Shown here piece after piece: positions 17,139-25,519 of a DNA stretch of 64,000 nt; the stretch's first letter is position 1; the number at the start of each line of letters is the position of its first letter. Below the pieces are notes generated by a model that saw only the letters and a list, made by a program, of their open reading frames with translations, made no database searches and was not told the origin of the DNA. The stretch comes from Labedella populi. Its GTDB lineage: Bacteria; Actinomycetota; Actinomycetes; Actinomycetales; Microbacteriaceae. A program made the position numbers and the translations under genes. The stretch is from positions 124,001 to 188,000 of the forward strand of contig NZ_RZNC01000001.1 in assembly GCF_004078655.1 (NCBI RefSeq). The letters run 5' to 3'.

Positions 17139-17212
17139 GGGTGATCGAGCCTGTCGACGCGCAGCCAGCCCCGGCACCACGACCCGTCAAGGATTTTCCG
17201 GACCGGGGATGG

Positions 17213-18073
17213 TCAGATCCAGTGGGCCGGGCGGTGCAGCATCGGCGGCAACCGGGTGAGGGCGTCGCCACGCGCCGACTCGAGTTGCGGCTGCGTCACG
17301 AAGAGGGCCGTCGACAGGTCGGCTCCTCTCAGATCGGTGTCGCGGAGGTCCGCACCGATGAGATCGGCGAACCCGAGATCGGCGCGCTGCAGATCGGCGG
17401 CGATGAGATAGCTGCCGCGCAAGTTGACGGCCCTCAGATCGGCGCCCGCGAGGCGAGCGCCCATGAGGTCGCTGCGCGGTCCGACCTTCTTGTGCCGTTT
17501 GCCGGCCGGCTTCGGCGCGGCGGCACGCAGGGCCTCGCTCACCCGTCCGAGCAGCTCGACGACGACATCGCGATGCGTGGCGACGTCCGTGCCGAGGACC
17601 TCGGCCGGAGCACCATCGGCGATCCGCTCGGTCGCCGCGAGAACGCGCAGCACCTCGTCGCCGAGGCCACCCTCGAGCCGCGGCGAGAGCGCGACGGCCT
17701 CATTCAGGTACCAGAGCAGCTCGTACACCTCGCGCATGATCGGGAAGACCGCGAACATCGACCGCCGGAGTCCGGCGTCACCGCGCCAACTCGCCCCACC
17801 GAACGTCGACTGTGCGACGTGCTGCCCCGCGCCGAAGCAGTCGAAGACCGTGCAGCCGCGGAACCCGCTCGGCCGCAAACGGTCGTGGATGCGGCACGCA
17901 TCGTCGTCCGCGAGATTCACGCACGGGTCACCAGCGGGCTTGTCGATGGCGAAGTCGGCGGAACGCGCGAACGCGAGAGCGACGCAGCAGAGCCCGACGC
18001 ATGAGGCGCAATCCGCCTTCAGCAGGTCACGCCGATCACCCCGGTGAGGGACCGGCGGCGCCACGTCGACCAC
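17213..18073 (-). CDS. Pentapeptide-repeat protein with N-terminal Cys-cluster domain
   Basis: Protein of about 286 residues. The N-terminal part carries DCASCVGLCC, then CVNLADDDACRIHDRL and GFRGCTVFDCFGAG, a Cys/His cluster like the zinc/iron-chelating YkgJ group. The middle is helical. The last 80 residues are pentapeptide repeats of the A(D/N)LXX type: GARLAGADLRAVNLRGSYL, then ADLQRADLGFADLIGADL. The GTG at 18073 is preferred because GGAG lies seven bases upstream, and it avoids overlap with the preceding gene. The function of this fusion is not known to me; the same architecture occurs in other Actinobacteria. Confidence 0.82.
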   Translation of the reverse strand: MVDVAPPVPHRGDRRDLLKADCASCVGLCCVALAFARSADFAIDKPAGDPCVNLADDDACRIHDRLRPSGFRGCTVFDCFGAGQHVAQSTFGGASWRGDAGLRRSMFAVFPIMREVYELLWYLNEAVALSPRLEGGLGDEVLRVLAATERIADGAPAEVLGTDVATHRDVVVELLGRVSEALRAAAPKPAGKRHKKVGPRSDLMGARLAGADLRAVNLRGSYLIAADLQRADLGFADLIGADLRDTDLRGADLSTALFVTQPQLESARGDALTRLPPMLHRPAHWI

Positions 18074-18095
18074 GGGAGTGCTCCGTCGCGCGCGG

Positions 18096-18644
18096 TCAGC
18101 GCGCGGCGGCCTCCGCGGCGTAGACGCGCTCGAGCTCCTCCGAGCCGAGGGAAGCGCCCGTGCCGTCACACAGCGATCCGCCGACCATGTGGCGCGTCAT
18201 CCGCCCGCCCGACTCGTTGATCTGGGCGTCGTGCGTCTCCCCGCAACCGGGGCACGTGGCCGCGACGGTCCGGCGACCCACCTGACGACCGCTCCCGATG
18301 CAGGGCATGGAGCGCACCGTGTGAGAGGCCAGCAGAGTGGCGCCCCCGACGGACGTCGTGCCGACGAGTTCCCGGCAGACCGGGCAACGCATGGTCGACG
18401 CATCCGCGAGGTTCAGGGGAGCGGCGACCGGCTTGCGAACGCGGGGAGCGGCGGGCTCGCGCGGGGTCGTCTGCGACGAAGAGGCACGCTTGCCGGGAGA
18501 CCGCTTCGCCGCCGGCGCAACGCGCGGAGCGAGTCCCGACCCGCGGCACATCGTGCCCTGCCGACGGTGATCGACGACGCGGCCGTCGGCGACGTCGACC
18601 GTCTGACGACAGATGGGGCAGACGCCGGTGCTGGAACTGGGCAT
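18096..18644 (-). CDS. Protein with three tandem CxxC-H-C zinc-binding repeats
   Basis: Protein of 182 residues built of three copies of C-X2-C-X(13 or 17)-H-X6-C-X-G-(S/T)-G: CPIC...HRRQGTMCRGSG, CPVC...HTVRSMPCIGSG and CPGC...HMVGGSLCDGTG. Each would bind one zinc. A basic, Ala/Pro-rich linker separates repeat 1 from repeat 2, and the C-terminus is a short acidic helix. The ATG at 18644 has AAGGA at proper distance. It lies 23 bases upstream of the pentapeptide gene and probably is in its operon. No family name recognised; nucleic-acid or protein binding is a guess. Confidence 0.78.
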   Translation of the reverse strand: MPSSSTGVCPICRQTVDVADGRVVDHRRQGTMCRGSGLAPRVAPAAKRSPGKRASSSQTTPREPAAPRVRKPVAAPLNLADASTMRCPVCRELVGTTSVGGATLLASHTVRSMPCIGSGRQVGRRTVAATCPGCGETHDAQINESGGRMTRHMVGGSLCDGTGASLGSEELERVYAAEAAAR

Positions 18645-18793
18645 GATCATCCTTCGGCCGGAAGTGGAGGTGGGGGTCGCGCGGGCCGCATCGACGCGCT
18701 CCCGTGGGGCGTCGAGCGTGCTCGGGGCACGTCCCTCCAGGGTACGCGATCCACGGCGACCGCGGCCGCCGCCTTCGTCGCGGTCCGGGCTGC

Positions 18794-19537
18794 TCAGCGT
18801 CGCAGGGCGGCCTCGCGAGAATCGACGACGCTCGTCTCGTCGACACCGGTGCCCCGCGACTCCGCCGCCGCCTCGAGCACGCGGAACACGACGGACAACT
18901 GGTCGCGGCCCAGCTGACGGGCGATCTCGGGCACGGCGTGCCCGGCGTCCACCGCCGAGTGCAGGGTTCGCAGTTCTGCGTCCGTCCAGGACTGTCCGAA
19001 GCGGCGGGCGAGCGGGTCCGCGACCGGCTCCGTTGCGCCGAAGACACGGCGGGCGAGCTCTTCCACGATCGAGCAGGGACCGATGTCGAGTTCCTCGGCG
19101 AGTTCGTCGAGGAGGAATCCGACGCGGTACAGCTCGACCAGCCCGTCGCTCTCCGGCTCGATCCATTCGTGTGACACGGCGCGGCCCTGCGTCGCGAACG
19201 GACCCGGATCACGAGCGGGCGCGGGCCGCCAGGGCTGCACGGAACTCGTGACGAAAGCGCCGGCCATGATGAACAGCGGTCCGCACGGCCGCGAGGCCGT
19301 GTCCTCGTCCGTAATCGCCGCCTCCCCCTCGGAGAGGGTAGCGGGGGTGAATCCGCTCGCGACCGGGCCGACGGCGGGCTCCCCGTCGACGCCGCCGGCC
19401 ACGGCATCCCCGTCCTGCCGACGTTCGAGGTGTTGTCCGACGAGGATCGCGGCCACGACCACGGCGGCGGCGCCCCCGAGGATCACGAGGGCGGTCAGGA
19501 CGTCGAGGGTGTCGACGGTGAGAACCACGATCCTCAC
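18794..19537 (-). CDS. Membrane-anchored protein with C-terminal SANT/HTH-like segment
   Basis: Protein of 247 residues. Residues 8-35 form one membrane helix (LDVLTALVILGGAAAVVVAA), residues 36-110 are polar and disordered, and the C-terminal half contains an IEPESDGLVELYRVGFLLDE segment and SWTDAELRTLHSAVDAGH followed by IARQLGRDQLSVVFRVLE, which looks like a SANT/Myb-like or helix-turn-helix pattern used in Microbacteriaceae proteins. The GTG start overlaps the stop of a 24-residue frame by 4 bases (GTGA). I do not recognise a defined family. Confidence 0.75.
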   Translation of the reverse strand: MRIVVLTVDTLDVLTALVILGGAAAVVVAAILVGQHLERRQDGDAVAGGVDGEPAVGPVASGFTPATLSEGEAAITDEDTASRPCGPLFIMAGAFVTSSVQPWRPAPARDPGPFATQGRAVSHEWIEPESDGLVELYRVGFLLDELAEELDIGPCSIVEELARRVFGATEPVADPLARRFGQSWTDAELRTLHSAVDAGHAVPEIARQLGRDQLSVVFRVLEAAAESRGTGVDETSVVDSREAALRR

Positions 19538-19608
19538 CGTCCGATCAGCGGGCGCGACGCATCGGCTCCGGGTACGACGGAGAGCGGAGCGGACGCGGGT
19601 GAGTCCAT
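19534..19608 (-). CDS. Possible 24-residue leader peptide
   Basis: The ATG at 19608 has GAGAGAGGTAACACCC before it, and the short frame (MDSPASAPLSVV..., 24 residues, ending PLIGR) stops with a TGA that overlaps the GTG of the next gene. The coupling fits a translated leader that feeds ribosomes to the gene at 18794-19537. No conserved motif is visible. Confidence 0.4.
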   Translation of the reverse strand: MDSPASAPLSVVPGADASRPLIGR

Positions 19609-19813
19609 GGGTGTTACCTCTCTCGGGTGAAAGGATGACCCCTCCACGCTACGGCGACCACTCGATCTCCGCGCCTCCCCGTTCAGGTCAGCCCCGAACG
19701 GGGGACGTGACACCACGCCCGGCGCCGACAACGGCCCGCCGGAGGAGCCCCTGTTCGCCAGCCGCCGGGACGGCTTCGTGGACGGTCACGAATCGCGGAT
19801 AAAGTGATGCTCG

Positions 19814-21295
19814 ATGACCCCCCTCGTCTTGCGCTCCGTCCGCCTGCCCGGCGAATCGGATGCCGTCGACGTCCACGTGCGCGACGGCCGTGTCCACAGC
19901 ATCCAGCCCGCCGGTTCGGTGCTCTCCCTCGACGTCGATGTCGAGGAGGTTGCCGCCCAAGGCCGCTACCTCATCCCTGGTCTCTGGGACGAGCACGTCC
20001 ACGCCACGACCTGGGCGCTCGCGTCGAAAAGGGTCGACGTCTCCCGCGCCGGGTCGGCCCGCGAGGTGACGGAGATCGTACGAGGCTTCGTCACGGACAC
20101 GGCCGGACCGGACGACACTCTCGTCGGTGTCGGCTTCCGTGACGCCGTCTGGGCGGACGAGCCCTCGCTCGAAGCCCTCGACTCCGCCGGCGGCGGACGC
20201 CCCGTCGTCCTCGTGAGCCATGATCTGCACTGCGTGTGGCTCAACTCCGCCGCCGCGTCCCACTTCGACGTGGCGGTGGGTGCCGACGGTCTGCTGCGCG
20301 AGGAGCAGGCGTTCGACCTCACCCAGGCCCTCGCGGCCCTCCCGGACACGCTCGTCTCCGCCTGGATGCTCGACGCAGCGGACCTCGCGGCCGCGCGCGG
20401 CGTCGTCGGGATCGTCGACTTCGAGATGAGGTGGAACCGGGAGGACTGGCTCCGTCGGTTCTCCACCGGGTTCCGATCGCTCCGCGTCGAGGTGGGCGTG
20501 TACGGCGAGGACCTCGATGCCGCGATCACGGAGCACATGTATACGGGAGCGCCGCTCTCCGAGGCGTCCGCCGACCTGCTCAGCGTCGGGCCGCTCAAAG
20601 TCATCATCGACGGGTCGCTCAACACTCGGACCGCCTACTGCGTCGACCCCTACCCCCACGGGGGCCGCGGGGTTCTCACCGTTCCCGAATCGGAACTCGT
20701 CGAGCTGCTGACGCGTGCGAAGGCTGCGGGATTCACGCCGGCCGTGCACGCGATCGGTGATGCGGCGAACCGGGTCGCACTCGACGCCTTCGAACAGGTG
20801 GGCATCACCGGCCGGATCGAACACGCTCAATTCCTCCGACCCGAGGAACTGGCTCGCTTCGCCGCCCTCGGGGTCACGGCGAGCGTGCAACCCGAACACG
20901 CCCTCGACGACCGGGACACTGCTGAAGCCAACTGGCCCGGCTCGACCGATCGGGCCTTCCCGCTCCGCTCCTTGCTCGACGCGGGTGCCCGTCTCGCGTT
21001 CGGCTCCGATGCCCCGGTCGCGCCCCTCGACCCATGGGTCACGATGTCTGCGGCGACCTCTCGTGCGCGAGACGACGGGCGCGAGCCGTGGCACCCGGAA
21101 CAAGCGATCTCACGACTCGAAGCCCTCACCGCGTCCACGCGCGGACGGAGCCGCGTCGAGGTCGGAGACGTCGCGGACCTCGTGCTCGTCGACGCCGATC
21201 CCCTGACCGCACCGGACAACGTATTCCGTCGCATGCCTGTCGCAGCCACGCTGCTCGGCGGCGGGTTCACTTTCCGTTCCGCGGCGCTTTCGTGA
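19814..21295 (+). CDS. Amidohydrolase, YtcJ-like
   Basis: Metal-dependent hydrolase of 493 residues. YLIPGLWDEHVHATTWAL gives the first HxH metal-ligand motif, AVHAIGDAANRVALDAFEQV and GRIEHAQFLRPEELARF supply the later histidines, and RLAFGSDAPVAPLDPWVTM carries the catalytic Asp; all are typical for the YtcJ group of the amidohydrolase superfamily. About 60 N-terminal and 50 C-terminal residues form the composite beta-sandwich (ending in DVADLVLVDADPLT). Substrate unknown; exoenzyme regulators, formamides and N-acyl compounds are known in the group. Confidence 0.9.
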   Translation: MTPLVLRSVRLPGESDAVDVHVRDGRVHSIQPAGSVLSLDVDVEEVAAQGRYLIPGLWDEHVHATTWALASKRVDVSRAGSAREVTEIVRGFVTDTAGPDDTLVGVGFRDAVWADEPSLEALDSAGGGRPVVLVSHDLHCVWLNSAAASHFDVAVGADGLLREEQAFDLTQALAALPDTLVSAWMLDAADLAAARGVVGIVDFEMRWNREDWLRRFSTGFRSLRVEVGVYGEDLDAAITEHMYTGAPLSEASADLLSVGPLKVIIDGSLNTRTAYCVDPYPHGGRGVLTVPESELVELLTRAKAAGFTPAVHAIGDAANRVALDAFEQVGITGRIEHAQFLRPEELARFAALGVTASVQPEHALDDRDTAEANWPGSTDRAFPLRSLLDAGARLAFGSDAPVAPLDPWVTMSAATSRARDDGREPWHPEQAISRLEALTASTRGRSRVEVGDVADLVLVDADPLTAPDNVFRRMPVAATLLGGGFTFRSAALS

Positions 21296-21300
21296 ATCGA

Positions 21301-21323
21301 TCGGCGGACAGTCTTGCCGCCGA
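21301..21323. terminator. Hairpin between convergent genes
   Basis: TCGGCGG (21301-21307) and CCGCCGA (21317-21323) form a 7-bp stem with a 9-base loop right after the amidohydrolase stop and before the end of the converging YdeI-like gene. There is no T tract, so terminator function is only suggested by position. Confidence 0.4.
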
Positions 21324-21345
21324 CCGCCGGATCTCTCGACCGGCC

Positions 21346-21918
21346 TCAGCGGTAGTGCAGTTCTCCTCGAGCGGCCTTCTCGACGACATCGGCGATACGC
21401 GCCGCTCGGACGGCAGGCGTCTTGATGGACGCGAGACGGAAGTAGATGCGGAACCGCTCGACAGCGGTCAGCCCGGCGATGAACGCCGCCGCCTCGGGGT
21501 TCGCGTCGAGTGCCGCCTGCAGCTCCGGTGACGCGACGGCGTCCTTCTGCCGGTAGGCAGCGTCCCAGCGTCCATCGGCCTTCGCCCGCTCGACCTCGGC
21601 GAGGCCCGCGTCGCGCATCCGCCCCTCCGCGATGAGGCGAGCGACGTGTTCCCTGTTGATCTGCGACCAGGGACTGTTCCTCCGCCGGGGAGTGAACGCC
21701 TGGAGCGTGTAGTCGTCGTCGAGCCGTGCGGTCTGACCGTCGATCCAGCCGTAGCAGAGCGCCACGTCGAGGGCCTCGGACCAGGTGATCCCCGGCGCGC
21801 TCGAGCTCTTCTTGCGAAGTTTGAGCCGAACGCCGCCGTCGGCCGGCGAGCCTCCCAGATACTGCTCCCACTCCTCGATCGTGAGGTCGAGGATCGGCTT
21901 GTCCGCGAAACTCACCAT
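21346..21918 (-). CDS. YdeI/OmpD-associated family protein
   Basis: Protein of 190 residues with EEWEQYLGGSPADGGVRLKL, then ALCYGWIDGQTARLDDDYTL and FTPRRRNSPWSQINREHVARL, the conserved core of the YdeI/OmdA (bacteriocin-protection-like) family, and a C-terminal LTAVERFRIYFRLASIKTPA segment from the same family. The ATG at 21918 starts the homologous region; the longer upstream frame is compositionally nonsense and overlaps the next gene. Role in the cell is not established. Confidence 0.87.
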   Translation of the reverse strand: MVSFADKPILDLTIEEWEQYLGGSPADGGVRLKLRKKSSSAPGITWSEALDVALCYGWIDGQTARLDDDYTLQAFTPRRRNSPWSQINREHVARLIAEGRMRDAGLAEVERAKADGRWDAAYRQKDAVASPELQAALDANPEAAAFIAGLTAVERFRIYFRLASIKTPAVRAARIADVVEKAARGELHYR

Positions 21919-21967
21919 GGCGACCAGTGTAGGAGCGACCTCGGACACCGCCCCGAGACGGGCGGCC

Positions 21968-22570
21968 TCAGTCGTCGAATCGCACCGCGCTCGGGCCCCC
22001 GTCGGCCTCCCGAGGGGTGAGCGTCTCACCGGTCTCGCGCTCGATCGCCACGCCGGGCAGGGGGGCGGCGGAGTCGACGGAGACATCGGCGGTGGCGGAC
22101 TCCGACTCCGCGATCTCGTCGTGCGGGAGAGCCGCGGCGGGGACATCCTCGGGGACATAGACGCCGATGGGGTCCACTCGCGCCGACGCCGAACCGTCGG
22201 TGGGCGCCGTGACACCATCCGGAACGATCGCCTCGGCGGCCACCGGCGTCACGGCCGGCGTGTAGGCGCCTTCCGGTTCATAGGCCCCGATGGCGTCGAC
22301 GCCGGTCGGTCCCTCGTACGCGTCGGCGACGCCGAGCGCGGGGGCCGCCTCGTAGGTGCTCGCGCCATCGTACGGATGCGGAGCCTCGAAGGCGTCGTCG
22401 CCCGAGTACACGTCGACGCCGTCGTAGGCGGGCGTTCCGATATCGGCGATGGGACGACGAGGACTCTCCGCCCCCACTGACGTCTCCACTGACGTCTCCA
22501 CGCCGTCCGGTTCCGCTGGGGAGGACGCGTCCGTCGGTTCACCGTGCATGTTCTCGTTCGACGCCGCCAT
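21968..22570 (-). CDS. Acidic low-complexity hypothetical protein
   Basis: Frame of 200 residues, strongly acidic and rich in Ala, Pro, Val and Tyr, with loosely repeated segments such as PYDGASTYEAAP, DAYEGPTGVDAI and GAYEPEGAYTP. It has no membrane segment, cysteine or recognised domain and is probably disordered. GC skew by codon position agrees with a coding frame. Function unknown. Confidence 0.58.
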   Translation of the reverse strand: MAASNENMHGEPTDASSPAEPDGVETSVETSVGAESPRRPIADIGTPAYDGVDVYSGDDAFEAPHPYDGASTYEAAPALGVADAYEGPTGVDAIGAYEPEGAYTPAVTPVAAEAIVPDGVTAPTDGSASARVDPIGVYVPEDVPAAALPHDEIAESESATADVSVDSAAPLPGVAIERETGETLTPREADGGPSAVRFDD

Positions 22571-22627
22571 GCAGCCAGCGTGTCACACGACGCTGCGACC
22601 ATCAAAGGGTCGCCGCGGGACGAACGG

Positions 22628-22672
22628 GATGACCGCCACGCGGCGCCGGGAATGCGACGCGTGGCGGTCATC
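22628..22672. repeat. Perfect 15-bp inverted repeat
   Basis: GATGACCGCCACGCG (22628-22642) and CGCGTGGCGGTCATC (22658-22672) are exact reverse complements with a 15-base loop. It lies between two minus-strand genes and is the strongest of three hairpins in the 215-base gap. Confidence 0.7.
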
Positions 22673-22718
22673 GGCCGCGAGCGTGGACTGCACGGTCGGA
22701 CGCTCGTCGGCGACGTCT

Positions 22719-22778
22719 CCAGCGGACGCACCCGCTGGAGAGTCGAGCGCCGGCCGACCCCCCAGCGGGCCGGCGCTC
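22719..22778. repeat. Two further hairpins after the small paralogue
   Basis: One stem pairs CTCCAGCGG with CCGCTGGAG around 22720-22742, and another pairs GAGCGCCGGCC (22745-22755) with GGCCGGCGCTC (22768-22778). The second begins 9 bases after the stop of the gene ending at 22787 on the minus strand, where a terminator would be expected, but lacks a T tract. Confidence 0.55.
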
Positions 22779-22786
22779 AGGAAGGG

Positions 22787-23026
22787 TCACGCGCCGCGCG
22801 CGATCTCCTCCCGGGCTGTGAGCTGGGCGATCTCGAAGCCGAGCATGATGGCTCCTGCACGCGCACCCTTGAGGCTGCGGCGGGCGATGGCCACGTCGTC
22901 TTCGGTGACGGCCCAGGGGAAGCCGTCGCCCAAGTGGGCGATCTGCTCCGCAGGAAGTCGGTTGAGCAAGCGGTCTGCCTTCTGGATCGTTTCCCAGATG
23001 GTGTCTTCGTCGAATCGGGTGATCAT
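22787..23026 (-). CDS. Small hypothetical protein, paralogue A
   Basis: Protein of 79 residues with the pattern KADRLLNRLPAEQIAHLGDG then FPWAVTEDDVAIARRSLKGA and IMLGFEIAQL. The same pattern recurs in the gene at 23541-23789, 515 bases upstream on the same strand, so the two are tandem paralogues of one family. Predicted all-alpha and cytoplasmic. I do not recognise the family and no catalytic residue is obvious. Confidence 0.68.
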   Translation of the reverse strand: MITRFDEDTIWETIQKADRLLNRLPAEQIAHLGDGFPWAVTEDDVAIARRSLKGARAGAIMLGFEIAQLTAREEIARGA

Positions 23027-23540
23027 GAGCTAGGGCTTTCTTTCGGGTTCACTACAGAAGAGCGCGCTCGACGCGGATCATGACGCGGGTACGCCAGAAA
23101 AATCGGAGCACGTTCGGGACGGCGGGGCTGGCGCCGTCGAACCCCTCAGTGATCGGGAAGATGACAGGCCGGGGGGCCTGACGGGGGGGTTCAGGAAGGG
23201 CAACTGCTAGCGGTGGGAACGAGTTTCGGGTTCGATCCTCCGCAGTGGATCTCGGACGGAGAGCACCCCGTGCAGCGGGCGCCATAGTGCGATGCCATTC
23301 GGGTAAAAGGCATGCCTCAACGCTCGTTCAGGAGCACTCCGACCAGGAGACGTCATCGATTCGGGTAATCAACTCCGTACTTTCTACTTCGGGTGAAACC
23401 CATCCAACGGTATAGAGAACACCGCGTGTACCCCCCGTTCGGGACAAGGCCCCTGATCGAGGGATGTGGTAATGGAAGTCCTCGGGGGAGTACCCGCGGA
23501 GCACGGATCGAGGCAATGCAGCACGCGGGCACCGCTCGTC
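23027..23540. other. Gene-free interval with five TTCGGGT repeats
   Basis: No convincing gene lies in these 514 bases. The heptamer TTCGGGT occurs at 23042, 23225, 23298, 23360 and 23388, always in the same direction; three of the copies extend to TTCGGGTRA. It probably contains the promoter of the gene at 22787-23026. A tRNA was looked for and not found. Confidence 0.5.
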
Positions 23541-23789
23541 TCAGAGTCGCCGCAGGCCAGCCCACAGAGTGTCGTCGTCGTCGAGGTCGGCAAGACGTCT
23601 GCCCAGTTCGATGGCGCGCAGTCGTGCTCCGATGAGGTGGGTGCGGGCGACGCCCACGTCGACGTCGGTCACGGCCCAGGGGAAGGTGTCGCCGAGGTGG
23701 GCGATCTGAGCCGTGGGAAGGAGCCCCAACAGGCGGTCAGCCTTCAGGGCGCAGAGCCATGTCGCCTCGTCGTCGATGAGCGCGATCAT
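23541..23789 (-). CDS. Small hypothetical protein, paralogue B
   Basis: Protein of 82 residues sharing with paralogue A the core KADRLLGLLPTAQIAHLGDT then FPWAVTDVDVGVARTHLIGA and AIELGRRLADL. The ATG at 23789 has the perfect ribosome site AAGGAGG. The last ten residues (DDDDTLWAGLRRL) are extra. Family and function unknown; the common motif QIAHLGDxFPWAVT is distinctive enough to search with. Confidence 0.72.
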   Translation of the reverse strand: MIALIDDEATWLCALKADRLLGLLPTAQIAHLGDTFPWAVTDVDVGVARTHLIGARLRAIELGRRLADLDDDDTLWAGLRRL

Positions 23790-23961
23790 GCGTCCTCCTT
23801 CGTCCGTGCGCAAGAGCCGTCGATACGGACGACACGGCCCGCCGGACGCACGGGGAACGTCGAACCGTAGGGTTCTATCTGTACCTCATTCGGGGGGCAT
23901 CCGTCTGCTCTGCGGCGAGGTCCTGTGAAGAGTTGACGGGGCCGTCGCGCCGACGACCGCT

Positions 23962-25449
23962 TCAGTCGGACTCGCGCGCGGCTTGCGCCGTGATCCGCCG
24001 TGCCATCCCGGAGAAGATCACGCCGTGGAACGGCAGGATCGCGATCCAGTAGAGACGACCTGCGAGCCCATGGGGGAAGAACACGGCGCGCTGTCGGTAC
24101 CGGCTGCCCGTCTCGGTCTGGTCGACCGTCATCTCGAGCCACGCGAGACCCGGCACCTTCATCTCGGCGCGTAGCCGCAGGAAGCGACCGCGCTCGATCT
24201 TCTCGACGCGCCACCAGTCGAGGGCCTCACCGGTGTTGAGCCTGGTCGGATGCCTCCGGCCACGCCGGAGGCCGACACCGCCCACGATCTTGTCCATCCA
24301 CCCGCGCGCCGACCACGCGAGCGGGAAGGAGTACCAGCCGTTCTCACCCCCGATGGACTCGACGACCGCCCACACCCGCTCCGGGGAGGCCGGCGTCTCG
24401 CGGGTGCGGTCGTCGGTGAAGACGGTGTGGCCCGCCCAGTCCGGGTCACTCGGGAGTGGATCGCTCGCGGCATCGGCGACGGACGCGTCCTGCCAGCTCG
24501 TCTCCACTTCGCCGTCCTTCATCTTCGCGAGCGCGAGGCGCACGGCCCTCCGATACCCCGCCAGGCCGCCGTCGGGTGCCGGGATGTACTCGTCGATGCC
24601 GTGCTCGCGGACGACGCAGTCGTACTGGAGCGACTCCACGAGCGGCATCGCCAGGCTGCGCGGTATGGGGGTCACGAGGTTGACCCAGTGGGACGCGAGC
24701 CGCGGCGTCAGAACGGGGAGTGGCGCGATGGGACGCTGGGGAAGCCCCGCCTCGACGGCGTACCCGTTCATCATCTGCCCGTACCGGAGGACGTCGGGCC
24801 CACCGATGTCGAAGGTCCGGTTCACCCCCGCGGGAAGCGCGGCGGCACCGATGAGGTAGTGGAGGACATCGCGAACGGCGATCGGTTGAATGACGTTGCG
24901 TACCCAGCGCGGTGCCGGCATGTACGGGAGCACCTCCGTGAGGTGTCGCACCATCTCGAAGGCAGCGGATCCGGAGCCGATGACGACGCCGGCCTGCAGC
25001 ACCGCCGTCGGCACGCCGGAGGCCATCAGGACGTCGCCGACCTCGGCACGTGAGCGCAAGTGGCGGGACAGCTCCACACCCTCGGGATGCAGGCCGCCGA
25101 GGTACACGATGCGACCCACGCCGGCCCGTTTCGCCGCGATCGCCACATTCTCCGCGGAGGAGCGCTCGGAGTCCTCGAACGACGCGCCGTACGAGCTGGT
25201 CATGGAATGCACGAGGTAGTAGGCGACCTCGACGTCGGTGAACGCGGCATCGAGGGTGTCCGCGTCGAGGAGGTCGCCCTGGATGATCTCCACGGCTCCC
25301 GCCCACGGCACGTCGCGCAGGCGATCGGGGTTCCGCACCAGGACGCGCACGCGGTAACCGGCGTCGAGGAGGCGCGGCGCGAGCCGTCCGCCGATGTAGC
25401 CGGTCGCGCCGGTGACGAGAACGAGTCCGCGGGAGTCGGGGGATTCCAT
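23962..25449 (-). CDS. SDR-type NAD(P)-binding protein with C-terminal DUF2867
   Basis: Protein of 495 residues. The N-terminal Rossmann fold starts GLVLVTGATGYIGGRLAPRL and continues with VEIIQGDLLDADTL and YYLVHSM, an atypical extended SDR related to complex I NDUFA9-like proteins. From about residue 340 a DUF2867 domain follows (ESIGGENGWYSFPLAWSARG, then LRLRAEMKVPGLAWLEMTV), ending with a hydrophobic stretch. The same two-domain arrangement is found widely in Actinobacteria as a putative sugar-epimerase or quinone-linked protein. Substrate unknown. Confidence 0.9.
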   Translation of the reverse strand: MESPDSRGLVLVTGATGYIGGRLAPRLLDAGYRVRVLVRNPDRLRDVPWAGAVEIIQGDLLDADTLDAAFTDVEVAYYLVHSMTSSYGASFEDSERSSAENVAIAAKRAGVGRIVYLGGLHPEGVELSRHLRSRAEVGDVLMASGVPTAVLQAGVVIGSGSAAFEMVRHLTEVLPYMPAPRWVRNVIQPIAVRDVLHYLIGAAALPAGVNRTFDIGGPDVLRYGQMMNGYAVEAGLPQRPIAPLPVLTPRLASHWVNLVTPIPRSLAMPLVESLQYDCVVREHGIDEYIPAPDGGLAGYRRAVRLALAKMKDGEVETSWQDASVADAASDPLPSDPDWAGHTVFTDDRTRETPASPERVWAVVESIGGENGWYSFPLAWSARGWMDKIVGGVGLRRGRRHPTRLNTGEALDWWRVEKIERGRFLRLRAEMKVPGLAWLEMTVDQTETGSRYRQRAVFFPHGLAGRLYWIAILPFHGVIFSGMARRITAQAARESD

Positions 25450-25519
25450 ATCCCGAAGCTACGGCTCCGCCGTGCGTGCGCGCCCCGTTGCACGGTGCGA
25501 CCGTGGGCGGTAGCCCGGT

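Noticed and set aside
23215-23245. String resembling a tRNA T-arm (GGGTTCGATCC)
   Set aside because: No acceptor, D or anticodon arm can be folded around it.
23298-23394. GGGTAA as a SigB/SigF-type -10 box
   Set aside because: No GTTT-like -35 lies 15-17 bases upstream of the copies; kept only as a repeat cluster.
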